Shown one piece after another: positions 55,234-63,918 of a DNA stretch of 64,000 bases. How positions within the stretch are numbered: the stretch's first letter is position 1; each line of letters begins with the position of its first letter. The notes below the pieces were generated by a model. The model worked only from the letters and a program-made list of their open reading frames with translations, did not search any database and was not told the origin of the DNA. Source of the DNA: Acinetobacter higginsii (GTDB lineage Bacteria; Pseudomonadota; Gammaproteobacteria; Pseudomonadales; Moraxellaceae); NCBI RefSeq assembly GCF_000369525.1, contig NZ_KB850071.1, positions 71,032 through 135,031 on the forward strand, written 5' to 3'. A program made the position numbers and the translations under genes.

Positions 55234-56052
55234 TTATTTTTCATTACTATGTACCAATAAAGCCGCTGCATAGTCATTAAAGCAAATCAAATGGTCAAAT
55301 TTAAAATCAATCTCAACTAATCGTGTCGCGTAAATTCGCTTGCCAGTGTGTTGTTCTGATACTAGTTTTAAGGGTTTTACATGAAGTTGCTGTTGAAACC
55401 ACCATAATATTTCGTGCATTGGTAGTGGTGTATTATTGCTAATGATATAACTTGCTTCAACTTTAGCTAAATTAACTAATAGTGCTAAAAACTTTGCTAA
55501 ATCATCAATATGAATGCGATTACTAAAATGGATTGCGGGATAAGTTAGACTCTGTTCTGCCATTTTTTTGAGTCGGGCGATTGAAGTCCCATAAATGCCA
55601 GTCGGGCGAACAATAATACTTTGTTGCGGATAATGCGCTTGCCAGAGTAATTCCATCTCCCGAAGAATGTGCCCTTGCTCATCAGCAGGTTGTATCAGCG
55701 ATTCATCATCAATTCGCTCTCCTGCATTTTCGCCATACACCCGAGTCGAGGACACCACGACAATACGTTGTACGGGATGTACTTTGAGTGCGTTGACAAT
55801 AGGTAATACACTATCAAGATAGGTTTGCTGATAAGCCGCTATACCACTCTGTGCAGGGGCCAATATCACATACACCATATCAACAGGTAGCAGTTTACTT
55901 AAATCCAGCTGATGAATATCCTGAATATAATGGGTCGCGTAACAATCTGTTTTTTCACTGCGACTAATTGTGCTAATGTGGTGACCTTGCTCAAATAAGT
56001 GTTTAGCGACACGCTGAGATGTTTTACCATAACCAATAAATAAAATATGCAT
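55234..56052 (-). CDS. NAD-dependent epimerase/dehydratase-like protein (YeeZ type)
   Basis: 272 residues. The nucleotide-binding start reads MHILFIGYGKTSQRVAKHL (GxGxxxxxxA variant), and the active-site triad region carries VVVSSTRVYGEN (Ser about 101, Tyr about 106) without the classical YxxxK. This is an extended SDR of the YeeZ kind; its substrate is unknown. The ATG at 56052 follows AAAGGTG; a GTG two codons earlier is possible. Only 18 nt separate it from the divergent recG start. Confidence 0.78.
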   Translation of the reverse strand: MHILFIGYGKTSQRVAKHLFEQGHHISTISRSEKTDCYATHYIQDIHQLDLSKLLPVDMVYVILAPAQSGIAAYQQTYLDSVLPIVNALKVHPVQRIVVVSSTRVYGENAGERIDDESLIQPADEQGHILREMELLWQAHYPQQSIIVRPTGIYGTSIARLKKMAEQSLTYPAIHFSNRIHIDDLAKFLALLVNLAKVEASYIISNNTPLPMHEILWWFQQQLHVKPLKLVSEQHTGKRIYATRLVEIDFKFDHLICFNDYAAALLVHSNEK

Positions 56053-56070
56053 ACACACCTTTGAGCAGAG

Positions 56071-58116
56071 ATGACATCAGTTCAGCAATTACAAGGCGTT
56101 GGTGCTGCCGCAGCGACCCTCTTAGAAAAGCTTCATATTTTTAGCACGGATGATTTGTTATTCCATCTTCCCCGTGACTATGAAGATCGTAGCACTATTA
56201 TTCCAATGAATCAGCTGATCGTTGGACGAAGTTACTTGCTTGAAGGTGAAGTTCGTTCTGTCGATTTCCCTCCGGGGAAAAAGAAATCGCTCGCAGCTCT
56301 GCTACAAGATGATTTTGGCAAGGTAACCTTGCGCTTTTACCATATTTATAAAGGTCTGACAGATCGTATCCAAATGGGGCAACGATTACGGATTTTTGGT
56401 GAAGTTCGAGTTGGTGCACGGGGTTTGGAGTTGTATCATCCCGAAATTCAAGTAATCCAGCAACATACTGCTTTACCTAAGACACAACTCACTGCGATTT
56501 ACCCCAGCACTGAAGGCTTAACTCAACCCAAGCTGCGTGAATACGTCCACCAAGCCTTGCAGCATCATAGTGATGACTTACCTGAATTACTGCCCAGCAA
56601 ATACAGCAATGGCTATGAGCTTAAACAAGCGCTCCATTACATCCACGAGCCGCCGCTTAATGCCAATATGCTGCAACTCAATCAAGGTTCGCATCCTGCA
56701 CAACAACGCCTGATTTTTGAAGAACTGGTTGCCCATCAAATTAGTTTACTCACCCGACGTGCCTATATTCGGCAAATTTCTGCACCTCGCTTTAGCAGCA
56801 GTAAAGTACTTGCAAAGAAACTCTTGGAAGGCTTGCCCTTCCAAATGACCAATGCACAAAAACGGGTGTCCAAAGAAATTCTGCAAGATCTTAAACAAGA
56901 TCAACCGATGCTACGCTTGGTGCAAGGTGATGTGGGCGCAGGTAAAACCTTAGTAGCTGCAGTCGCTGCCTGCCATGCCTTAGAAGCGGATTGGCAAGTA
57001 GCCCTCATGGCACCAACTGAAATTTTAGCCGAACAGCATTACTTAAACTTTAAACGCTGGTTTGAACCCTTAGGCATTCAGGTGGCATGGCTATCAGGCA
57101 AACAAAAAGGCAAAGCCAGAACTCAAGCGGAACAACAAATCAAAGAAGGTCATGCGCAACTAATCGTAGGTACGCATGCTCTGTTTCAAGACACTGTTGG
57201 ATTTTCTAAACTTGGCTTGGTGATTATTGATGAGCAACATCGTTTCGGTGTCGACCAACGTCTTGCCTTAAGAAATAAGGGTGCAGATCAATTTACGCCG
57301 CATCAATTGGTGATGACGGCAACACCGATTCCCCGTACTTTAGCGATGAGTGCATATGGGGATTTAGACACCTCGATTATTGACGAGTTACCCCCTGGAC
57401 GAACCCCAATTCAAACCGTAACCATTCCCCTAGAGCGTCGTGAACAGGTATTACAACGCATCGCTAGCAATTGCCGCGAAGGTAAACAAGCCTATTGGGT
57501 CTGTACCTTAGTGGAACAATCTGAAACGCTGGATGCGCAAGCCGCAGAAGCCACTTATCAAGAAATTAAAGAGCGTTTTCCAGACATCAACATTGGTCTG
57601 GTACATGGCAAGATGAAGGCTGATGAAAAGCAAGCAGTGATGCAAGCGTTTAAAGACAATCAATCCCAACTGTTAATTGCCACTACAGTGATTGAAGTCG
57701 GGGTCGATGTCCCTAATGCGTCGATTATGGTGATTGAAAATGCAGAACGCTTAGGCCTTTCCCAACTGCATCAACTTCGTGGTCGCGTGGGGCGTGGTGC
57801 AACCGCCAGTTTCTGTGCCCTACTGTATAAAACCCCATTATCGCAGAATGGGCAGGAACGGCTTTCGATTTTACGCGAGAGCAATGATGGCTTTGTGATC
57901 GCAGAAAAGGATTTGGAAATTCGAGGTCCGGGAGAATTACTTGGCACCAAACAAACCGGAGATATGGGCTTTCGAGTGGCACGTTTAGAACGGGATGATC
58001 ATTTGCTTACTCAAGCACATTATGTGGCAGAGCAAATCCTGAAAGATTATCCCCAGCATGCAGATGGTCTACTCAAGCGCTGGCTGCCTGAGGCCCCAAG
58101 ATATGCCTATGTTTAA
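56071..58116 (+). CDS. recG: ATP-dependent DNA helicase RecG
   Basis: 681 residues. An N-terminal OB-fold wedge domain (about 60-150) is followed by helicase motifs: Walker A GDVGAGKT near 286, DEQHRFGVDQR near 385, TATPIPRTLA near 415, and in domain 2 GRTPIQT, HGKMKADEK, LIATTVIEVGVDVPNA and QLRGRVGRG. RecG remodels stalled forks and R-loops. comF overlaps the last 14 nt, which implies coupled translation. Confidence 0.96.
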   Translation: MTSVQQLQGVGAAAATLLEKLHIFSTDDLLFHLPRDYEDRSTIIPMNQLIVGRSYLLEGEVRSVDFPPGKKKSLAALLQDDFGKVTLRFYHIYKGLTDRIQMGQRLRIFGEVRVGARGLELYHPEIQVIQQHTALPKTQLTAIYPSTEGLTQPKLREYVHQALQHHSDDLPELLPSKYSNGYELKQALHYIHEPPLNANMLQLNQGSHPAQQRLIFEELVAHQISLLTRRAYIRQISAPRFSSSKVLAKKLLEGLPFQMTNAQKRVSKEILQDLKQDQPMLRLVQGDVGAGKTLVAAVAACHALEADWQVALMAPTEILAEQHYLNFKRWFEPLGIQVAWLSGKQKGKARTQAEQQIKEGHAQLIVGTHALFQDTVGFSKLGLVIIDEQHRFGVDQRLALRNKGADQFTPHQLVMTATPIPRTLAMSAYGDLDTSIIDELPPGRTPIQTVTIPLERREQVLQRIASNCREGKQAYWVCTLVEQSETLDAQAAEATYQEIKERFPDINIGLVHGKMKADEKQAVMQAFKDNQSQLLIATTVIEVGVDVPNASIMVIENAERLGLSQLHQLRGRVGRGATASFCALLYKTPLSQNGQERLSILRESNDGFVIAEKDLEIRGPGELLGTKQTGDMGFRVARLERDDHLLTQAHYVAEQILKDYPQHADGLLKRWLPEAPRYAYV

Positions 58117-58813
58117 ACGACTTGGCACATCAGCACAGCAGCTTTTTGATTATTTTACGCCTTGCAGTCTCTGCGACATCGGCATGAAACGTCAGTTTGG
58201 TGTATGCCACAGTTGCTGGCAACAACTGCCTTGGTTGAAGCAAAGCATTGAACGTAACCAGCAACAAGTCTTGGTTGCTTGCCATTATCAATATCCAATT
58301 GATCGCTTGATTCAACAATTCAAATACGAGCAGAAACTGCATCATCAAAGAATATTAGAAGGCCTGCTATTACAACTCAGACTTCCTAAAGTACATGCGA
58401 TTGTACCAATGCCTATTTCGATTGATCGCCTAACAGAACGTGGTTTTAATCAGGCCCTGCTATTGGCCAAAACACTAAGCGCTCACCTAAATGTTCCTGT
58501 GTGGCAACCAGTACAACGCTTGGCTCAACACTCACAAAAAGGCTTATCGCGCTTAGAACGTATGGAAGATATTGAGCAACAATTTGTGGCAGCACCACCT
58601 AACTCAATTCGTTATCGCAAAGTCCTTATTCTCGATGATGTCCTGACCACAGGCAGTTCAATTCGTGCTTTATCTAAGGTACTGACCCAACTCGGCTGCC
58701 AACAAATCTATAGTGCCTGCATAGCAGCCGCACAAGTACAACAAACTAATTCATTTGATTTTGCTGACACCACGGAATCACAATTTCTTTCGTTAAGGGC
58801 GCAAGTAAAGTAA
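58103..58813 (+). CDS. comF: ComF-family phosphoribosyltransferase-like protein
   Basis: 236 residues. Four cysteines (C21, C24, C35, C38) form the double zinc finger, and the PRPP motif VLILDDVLTTGSSI lies near 188-201. ComF proteins take part in DNA uptake in competent bacteria, which fits Acinetobacter. Start ATG at 58103 (alternative at 58109) overlaps recG; the frame open from 58058 lies inside recG. The 3' end overlaps the convergent NUDIX gene by 68 nt. Confidence 0.88.
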   Translation: MPMFKRLGTSAQQLFDYFTPCSLCDIGMKRQFGVCHSCWQQLPWLKQSIERNQQQVLVACHYQYPIDRLIQQFKYEQKLHHQRILEGLLLQLRLPKVHAIVPMPISIDRLTERGFNQALLLAKTLSAHLNVPVWQPVQRLAQHSQKGLSRLERMEDIEQQFVAAPPNSIRYRKVLILDDVLTTGSSIRALSKVLTQLGCQQIYSACIAAAQVQQTNSFDFADTTESQFLSLRAQVK

Positions 58814-59141
58814 ATTGATCATCTAAATCAATCCATTTCATTTCTGCGATTTCAGCTGCAATTTGCGGTGGCTGTTTTAATTCAACGGCATACACATAAC
58901 TTACCAAAACATGATCGGGTTCATTGGCTGCAGCTGTTTCAAAACGACCAATGAATTGTTTCAGCTCACATTCACAACCAATTTCCTCCAAAATCTCACG
59001 TTGCATCGTGATTTCAGGTGCTTCATCCATTTCCAATTTGCCGCCCACTTGCATAAATGCATGCGTGTTTTGCTTGCGTACTAATAACAATTGATTGTGT
59101 TCATTCAAAATCACGGCAGCCGCGACGGTGATAATTTTCAC
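58746..59141 (-). CDS. NUDIX hydrolase
   Basis: 131 residues. The Nudix box GKLEMDEAPEITMQREILEEIG (G-x5-E-x7-REUxEExGU, positions about 33-54) is complete. It hydrolyses a nucleoside diphosphate linked to another group; the substrate is not readable. Start is a GTG eight bases after GAGG. It follows the LOG-family gene by 10 nt in one operon, and its 3' end runs antisense into comF. Confidence 0.85.
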   Translation of the reverse strand: MKIITVAAAVILNEHNQLLLVRKQNTHAFMQVGGKLEMDEAPEITMQREILEEIGCECELKQFIGRFETAAANEPDHVLVSYVYAVELKQPPQIAAEIAEMKWIDLDDQFTLLAPLTKEIVIPWCQQNQMN

Positions 59142-59151
59142 TCATTGATCC

Positions 59152-59736
59152 TCAAGCCTGAATTTCAGCAGTCGACATCCATTTCGGTGTCGCTGGCTGA
59201 TAATTTGAAAATGCCATAAGAATATCCTCAATTTGTTCCGCCACAATCAACTTATCGACAAAACGTTCCTGACTAAAGCCGCGCTCAACCGAGCCCTGAA
59301 TCATCTGGATCAAGCCATCATAGAAGCCATCCACATTTAAAAATGCGCATGGTTTCTGATGAATCCCCAATTGGCTCCATGTCCATTGTTCAAAGATTTC
59401 TTCCAGCGTGCCCGCTCCACCCGGTAAAGCCACAAAGGCATCGGATAGCTCAGCCATTTTAGTTTTACGCTCATGCATATTCTTAACGATATACAATTCA
59501 GTTAAACCCGTATGTGCTAGTTCTCGATCGACCAAAGCATCAGGAATCACCCCGATGACTCGCCCACCCGCCTGTAATGCACTATTGGCGACCACTCCCA
59601 TTAGACCAGAACGACCACCGCCGTAAACCAAGGTTTTTCCCTGTGCAGCAATTGCCTGACCAGTCGCCTCAGCCATTTGCTGATAAATGGGATCATTACC
59701 GAGAGAAGAACCACAGAAAACACATATAGAATTCAT
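59152..59736 (-). CDS. LOG-family phosphoribohydrolase-like protein (TIGR00730 type)
   Basis: 194 residues with a Rossmann-like start (ICVFCGSSLGNDP), the motif PGGAGTLEEIFEQW at about 103-116 and GGGRSGLMG (about 39-47). These features (GG-RSG, PGGxGTxxE) mark cytokinin riboside 5'-monophosphate phosphoribohydrolases of the LOG type, often misnamed lysine decarboxylases. In bacteria the physiological substrate is usually a nucleoside monophosphate. Forms an operon with the NUDIX gene. Confidence 0.86.
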   Translation of the reverse strand: MNSICVFCGSSLGNDPIYQQMAEATGQAIAAQGKTLVYGGGRSGLMGVVANSALQAGGRVIGVIPDALVDRELAHTGLTELYIVKNMHERKTKMAELSDAFVALPGGAGTLEEIFEQWTWSQLGIHQKPCAFLNVDGFYDGLIQMIQGSVERGFSQERFVDKLIVAEQIEDILMAFSNYQPATPKWMSTAEIQA

Positions 59737-59857
59737 ACAATTAAAACCGTTTTATATAACTGTCATGCTGATAAAGTAGGCTATGTAACAAGATTTTTGA
59801 GAAAATAACGTTTAGGCAAGTGTTTTTCGTTTCATCCTTGTCTAAAATACACCCTGC

Positions 59858-59878
59858 TTTTCGGTAAACGACCGAAAA
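59858..59878. promoter_or_regulatory. Perfect palindrome upstream of corA
   Basis: Arms TTTTCGGT and ACCGAAAA with a 5-nt loop, 30 nt before the corA ATG. It may be an operator or a leader hairpin; the T's come at the wrong side for a terminator. Confidence 0.4.
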
Positions 59879-59908
59879 CATTACACCGACTGCGCGAGGA
59901 AAAAAGAC

Positions 59909-60922
59909 ATGCTTGAAGCCTTTTATGCCACAGAGCGCGGTAGTCTAGAAGATGCAACCATCAACGGAGGTTTCGACCTCCACCCCGAACTGGTCTGGAT
60001 TGATCTCATCGCCCCCTCCCAAGAAGAACAACAATGGGTTCTGGATGCGTATGACCGAAACTTACCAACCCTAAAGTCGCTTGAAGATATTTCCTCATCT
60101 GCACGATTTTACCGTGATGATGATGGAATTTTGCATATCAGTACCTATTTTTTAACAAAGAATAAAAACTTTCAAGTCGATGGTGATACTGACGACTCCT
60201 TACCCATGTTAGCAATGGTACAAACGGTTGCATTTATTTTGCATAAAGATCGCCTATTTACCATGCGTGGTGAAAAATTGGTTGCCTTCCGTGCATTTCG
60301 TGCCCGCGCGCGTCGTAATGACTATGACATGGACTATAAAGATCCCACATGGATCTTGCTCGGCCTACTTGAAGCGAAACTAGATGAGCTTGCGGATATC
60401 TTGGAAGATATCCACAAGGACTTGGAACGATATTCCACAGAAGTCCTGAATAACCATCATCGCGAGAAAATTTTAGACCTTGATGACATGATTACCCGCT
60501 TAGCCCAGCAAGAAGATATGCTGGGAAAGGCACAACTCTGTTTAATTGATTTACGCCGTGTATTGACCTTTTTAGCACGCCCGCGTGCATTAGGCAGTCA
60601 CATTTATGATGCCGACATTCGCGAGTTAAGTGAAGACGTTCGCTCTCTAGTCGAACATGATGCCTTCTTATTCCAAAAAGTGCGATTCTTACTGGATACC
60701 ACTTCTGGATTCATTAATACTGAGCAGAACGACACGATTCGTCGATTCTCGATTTTACCCAGTATGCTTGCGCCCCCAATGCTGATCGCGAGTATTTATG
60801 GGATGAACACCGATGTGCTACCTTTTGCTCATGGCAGCCTCAGTTTTTGGATTGTGATTGGTATTCTGATGGCCTTCCTCGTCTTGCCAATGTTTTACTT
60901 CCGTTGGAAAAAATGGATCTAA
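59909..60922 (+). CDS. corA: CorA-family divalent metal transporter
   Basis: 337 residues. The soluble N-terminal domain (about 1-270) is followed by two C-terminal helices; the signature Gly-Met-Asn of the pore loop is in YGMNTDVLPF near 295-304, between the helices. CorA is a pentameric channel for magnesium, cobalt and nickel. GAGGAAAAAAG provides a ribosome-binding site. The next gene overlaps its last 10 nt. Confidence 0.92.
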   Translation: MLEAFYATERGSLEDATINGGFDLHPELVWIDLIAPSQEEQQWVLDAYDRNLPTLKSLEDISSSARFYRDDDGILHISTYFLTKNKNFQVDGDTDDSLPMLAMVQTVAFILHKDRLFTMRGEKLVAFRAFRARARRNDYDMDYKDPTWILLGLLEAKLDELADILEDIHKDLERYSTEVLNNHHREKILDLDDMITRLAQQEDMLGKAQLCLIDLRRVLTFLARPRALGSHIYDADIRELSEDVRSLVEHDAFLFQKVRFLLDTTSGFINTEQNDTIRRFSILPSMLAPPMLIASIYGMNTDVLPFAHGSLSFWIVIGILMAFLVLPMFYFRWKKWI

Positions 60923-61458
60923 ACAGGAAAGGATTATTTCTATTTTTGAGTATAATCCTTTCAATTTCAACAGCTTTTGCATGCGCACCTCACTCCCCAA
61001 AAGATGTATTTATCGCACGTGTTCAATCTATACAAAAACAGTCTTCTGACACCCAAAATCAATTTGAATTTCAACATGTTCGCTTTATATTTCAGCATTT
61101 TCTCACTAGGTTATTTACACCTAAACCCACCCAGTGGCACAGTAATTTTCCAGCCAAAACAATAAAAGCAAATGATTTAGTGATTGGTCTTGCCTATCCC
61201 GCAGATTCTGCTGCTCCCAATCATTATCGGATCAGCACTATGGCATTATTAGGTTGTGAGAAAAATATCATATCGATCGATCATCCAATTGCGCCCTTTA
61301 CGGTATGGGATAGACAAGTTAAAAGCTGCAGTAATACCCCATCCAGCATCAAATTATTGGATGGTTTTTTAGAATATGATCAGAATTATTATTTAGCAAA
61401 GTTACATCAAAAATATCCAAGCTGTGAGGCGCTATTTTCTGCCTTCCCCAAAAGCTAA
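60913..61458 (+). CDS. Small secreted protein with four cysteines, unknown function
   Basis: 181 residues. A signal peptide (MDLNRKGLFLFLSIILSISTAFA) is followed by a Cys at 24 and three more at 115, 139 and 171, an even number that could form two disulfides outside the cytoplasm. Cys24 directly follows AFA, so a lipoprotein is conceivable, though the lipobox is poor. The ATG at 60913 sits within corA, overlapping by 10 nt, so translation is likely coupled. I recognise no family. Confidence 0.7.
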   Translation: MDLNRKGLFLFLSIILSISTAFACAPHSPKDVFIARVQSIQKQSSDTQNQFEFQHVRFIFQHFLTRLFTPKPTQWHSNFPAKTIKANDLVIGLAYPADSAAPNHYRISTMALLGCEKNIISIDHPIAPFTVWDRQVKSCSNTPSSIKLLDGFLEYDQNYYLAKLHQKYPSCEALFSAFPKS

Positions 61459-61463
61459 GCATA

Positions 61464-61493
61464 AAAAAGAGAGCTAAAAATAGCTCTCTTTTT
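61464..61493. terminator. Bidirectional terminator between the secreted-protein gene and mlaB
   Basis: Arms AAAAAGAGAGCTA and TAGCTCTCTTTTT with a 4-nt loop and T-rich ends on both strands. Confidence 0.88.
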
Positions 61494-61510
61494 CCACTTT
61501 GCCAGATCAA

Positions 61511-61798
61511 TCAAATCAATTTTAAATCATCTTGTAAATGGCAAGCTTGGATGATTTTCAACATCTTCTCAGACACATTTTTGAAGTGTAGACCTTTATT
61601 TTCAGGAGTTTGACGCAGCCATTGCACCAATACCGCCAAAGATAAAGTATTGCCTTGTTCAAGTTGGGCCAAATCAACAACCAAAGGAAAATTCTGATGT
61701 TGCTGAATATGCTTTAAACCAGCCTGATAGATCTGTTCTGCATTTTCAAAATTAATTGTCTTTGACACAATTAATTGCTGATCAATATATTGAATCAC
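61511..61798 (-). CDS. mlaB: STAS-domain protein MlaB
   Basis: 95 residues. A STAS fold (FPLVVDLAQLEQGNTLSLAVLVQWL, about 39-63) matches MlaB, which binds the ATPase MlaF and is needed for lipid transport in the inner-membrane complex. GTG start with AGGTGA just upstream; 11 nt after mlaC. Last gene of the mla operon. Confidence 0.85.
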   Translation of the reverse strand: MIQYIDQQLIVSKTINFENAEQIYQAGLKHIQQHQNFPLVVDLAQLEQGNTLSLAVLVQWLRQTPENKGLHFKNVSEKMLKIIQACHLQDDLKLI

Positions 61799-61809
61799 CC
61801 GTCACCTAC

Positions 61810-62442
61810 TTATTTTTTGCTAACAGCAGCATCTGCATCTGGTTTAAATGTCGCAATCGCTTTATTGATGTCACCACCATTACGTTGAACCGTTGCCGCA
61901 AACTGATTACGGAATTGCAAACCAAGGTCAATACCAGACACATTGATATTACGTACCTTCCATTGATCGCCTTTGTCGGTTAACTGGAACGATACTGGAA
62001 TTTTTTCACCATTGTGCAAGAAGTCTAAAGTAACCACAGGGTTTTTACTGTTGGTCGATTTAAACGGACGCATCGTGTAGCTTTCGTTGGTATATTTAGC
62101 GAAAGCACCACCATAGTTCTCAATAATGACCGCACGGAAGTTTTGTTCAAACTGAGCACGTTGAGCAGCATTGGTGTATTGGTTATTCGCATACGTCCCT
62201 AACACAATACGGGTAAATGCTTGTGAGTCCACATACGGGTCAAGATTCTGACGAATAATCGTTCTGACCAGAGCTGGATTATTCTGTAATTTTGCATTAT
62301 CTGCTTTTAAACGAGTAATCAAGCCATCAGCTACGCGCTTAACAAAATCAGGTGGGGTCTCTGTTGGTGCCGCAAATGCTGCACTTGCAAGCATTGTTGA
62401 TAATACGCTTGCTGTTAGAGTTTGTTTCAATAATGTGTTCAC
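61810..62442 (-). CDS. mlaC: Periplasmic phospholipid shuttle MlaC
   Basis: 210 residues with a signal peptide (MNTLLKQTLTASVLSTMLASAAFA, then APTETPP). The mature protein has the MlaC/Ttg2D pattern: ALVRTIIRQNLDPYVDSQAFTRIVLG and FRAVIIENYGGAFAKY. It carries phospholipid between outer and inner membrane. GTG start with AGGAGA ahead. Nineteen nt after mlaD. Confidence 0.9.
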   Translation of the reverse strand: MNTLLKQTLTASVLSTMLASAAFAAPTETPPDFVKRVADGLITRLKADNAKLQNNPALVRTIIRQNLDPYVDSQAFTRIVLGTYANNQYTNAAQRAQFEQNFRAVIIENYGGAFAKYTNESYTMRPFKSTNSKNPVVTLDFLHNGEKIPVSFQLTDKGDQWKVRNINVSGIDLGLQFRNQFAATVQRNGGDINKAIATFKPDADAAVSKK

Positions 62443-62461
62443 TTCAATCTCCTAACCTGAA

Positions 62462-63139
62462 TTACTCAACAAAAGAGGGTTCTGCTTCAGTCGCCGCTGG
62501 CTTTGAAGCTGGACTTTCTGTCGCTGTTGAGCTCGATGTGGCTTTACCAGCACCACCAGTAATAAACTTACTGATTAAATCTTCTAAATCCATTGTACCT
62601 TGGGTATTTGAAACTACATCACCACGTTTTAAGTAGTTCACACCACCACCTGGGACAACTTTCAAATATTTCTCACCCAATAGACCATTGGTTGCAACCA
62701 TAATATAAGCATCTTCATCAAGACTGGTGATGGAGGTCATGTTAGCAATAAGTTGCTGTTCCATTTCTTTTTGTTTCGCAGCATCAGCTTGTTGATAATC
62801 AGCGCTATAGCGCAATTCTTCAAGTGCATTCTTTTGCACTTCTTTCAGTTGCTCTGGGCTAAAACTGGTCAACTTACCATCTAGATCAAATTTTACAGTT
62901 GCCAAACGTGTCACTGGATCAAGTGTAATCGATTCAACACGGCCAATGGTTACGCCACTCATGGTGACTTTCGCGCGTGCTTTTAAACCGTTTACGTTAT
63001 CAAACTGCGCTGTCATGCTGTAGCTATCACGTAAATTAGTACCGACTAAACCACTGACTTTCATCGCAAGAAAAAATAGAGCGATACCGAAGATAATGAC
63101 AAAAATACCTACGGCCAGCTCACTAGTACGTGATTTCAT
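62462..63139 (-). CDS. mlaD: MCE-domain lipid-transport protein MlaD
   Basis: 225 residues. One N-terminal helix (about 9-27) anchors it in the inner membrane, and an MCE domain follows (YSMTAQFDNVNGLKARAKVTMSGVTIGRVESI). An Ala/Ser/Thr-rich C-terminal tail and an insertion rich in Lys, Glu and Gln (about 95-135) lengthen it compared with E. coli MlaD (183 residues). It forms the hexameric ring of the MlaFEDB complex. Overlaps mlaE by one base (TAATG). Confidence 0.92.
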   Translation of the reverse strand: MKSRTSELAVGIFVIIFGIALFFLAMKVSGLVGTNLRDSYSMTAQFDNVNGLKARAKVTMSGVTIGRVESITLDPVTRLATVKFDLDGKLTSFSPEQLKEVQKNALEELRYSADYQQADAAKQKEMEQQLIANMTSITSLDEDAYIMVATNGLLGEKYLKVVPGGGVNYLKRGDVVSNTQGTMDLEDLISKFITGGAGKATSSSTATESPASKPAATEAEPSFVE

Positions 63140-63918
63140 TAAATCCCTCCGAACATGACCGCAGTCAACACGAAATCAAAACCTAATACACAAAGTGAAG
63201 AATATACGACCGTTCTGGTCATTGCAGTCGCGATACCTTCTGGCGTCGGATCACAAGCATAACCTTGATATACCGCTACCCATGTACAAATTAAAGCAAA
63301 TACAATGCTTTTGATGATGGTGCCGTTAAAAACGTCATGCCAGAATTGTACGCTACTTTGCATACCGCCCCAGAATGAGCCTTCATCCGCACCCAAGAAA
63401 TCAACACCCACCATCTTGCCACCAATAATACCAATGGTTGCAAAGATCACAGTCAGCATCGGAAGACTGACAATTCCCGCCCATAAACGTGGCGACACGA
63501 TTTGTCTGAGCGGATCAACTCCGATCATTTCCATGCTGGCAAGTTGTTCACTTTGTTTCATGGAACCAATTTCAGCAGTTAATGCTGAACCGGCACGACC
63601 TGCGAAGAGCAATGCAGCAACCACGGAAGCCAATTCACGCAATAGTGTCAATGAAATCGCAGTACCTAGCATTGCCTCACTACCAAAGGTGACCAGAATG
63701 CTATACATCTGCAAACCAAGAACAGCACCAATAAACAAGCCAGAAACAGCGATAATCAGCAGGGACATCACCCCGACACGATACATTTGGTAAATAAAGC
63801 GCTGAAATCCACCTTTCGATGGCATGGAAAATAAAACTTGCAAAAGCATCAGTGCCGCAGCACCAATCCCCTTTATCCGCTCAATAACGAGTCTACCTAA
63901 CCAGGCAATCGCATTCAT
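63139..63918 (-). CDS. mlaE: ABC-type lipid-transport permease MlaE
   Basis: 259 residues with five to six membrane helices. The MlaE family pattern is clear: GLQMYSILVTFGSEAMLGTAISLTLLRELASVVAALLFAGRAGSALTAEIGSMK (here FGSEAMLG, LLRELA, LFAGRAGSALTAEIGSM). It is the permease of the MlaFEDB complex that maintains outer-membrane lipid asymmetry. The ATG overlaps the mlaF stop (ATGA). Confidence 0.94.
   Translation of the reverse strand: MNAIAWLGRLVIERIKGIGAAALMLLQVLFSMPSKGGFQRFIYQMYRVGVMSLLIIAVSGLFIGAVLGLQMYSILVTFGSEAMLGTAISLTLLRELASVVAALLFAGRAGSALTAEIGSMKQSEQLASMEMIGVDPLRQIVSPRLWAGIVSLPMLTVIFATIGIIGGKMVGVDFLGADEGSFWGGMQSSVQFWHDVFNGTIIKSIVFALICTWVAVYQGYACDPTPEGIATAMTRTVVYSSLCVLGFDFVLTAVMFGGI

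Noticed and set aside
63305..63793. 162-codon antisense frame inside mlaE
   Set aside because: Same reason: shadow of a conserved gene, no independent support.
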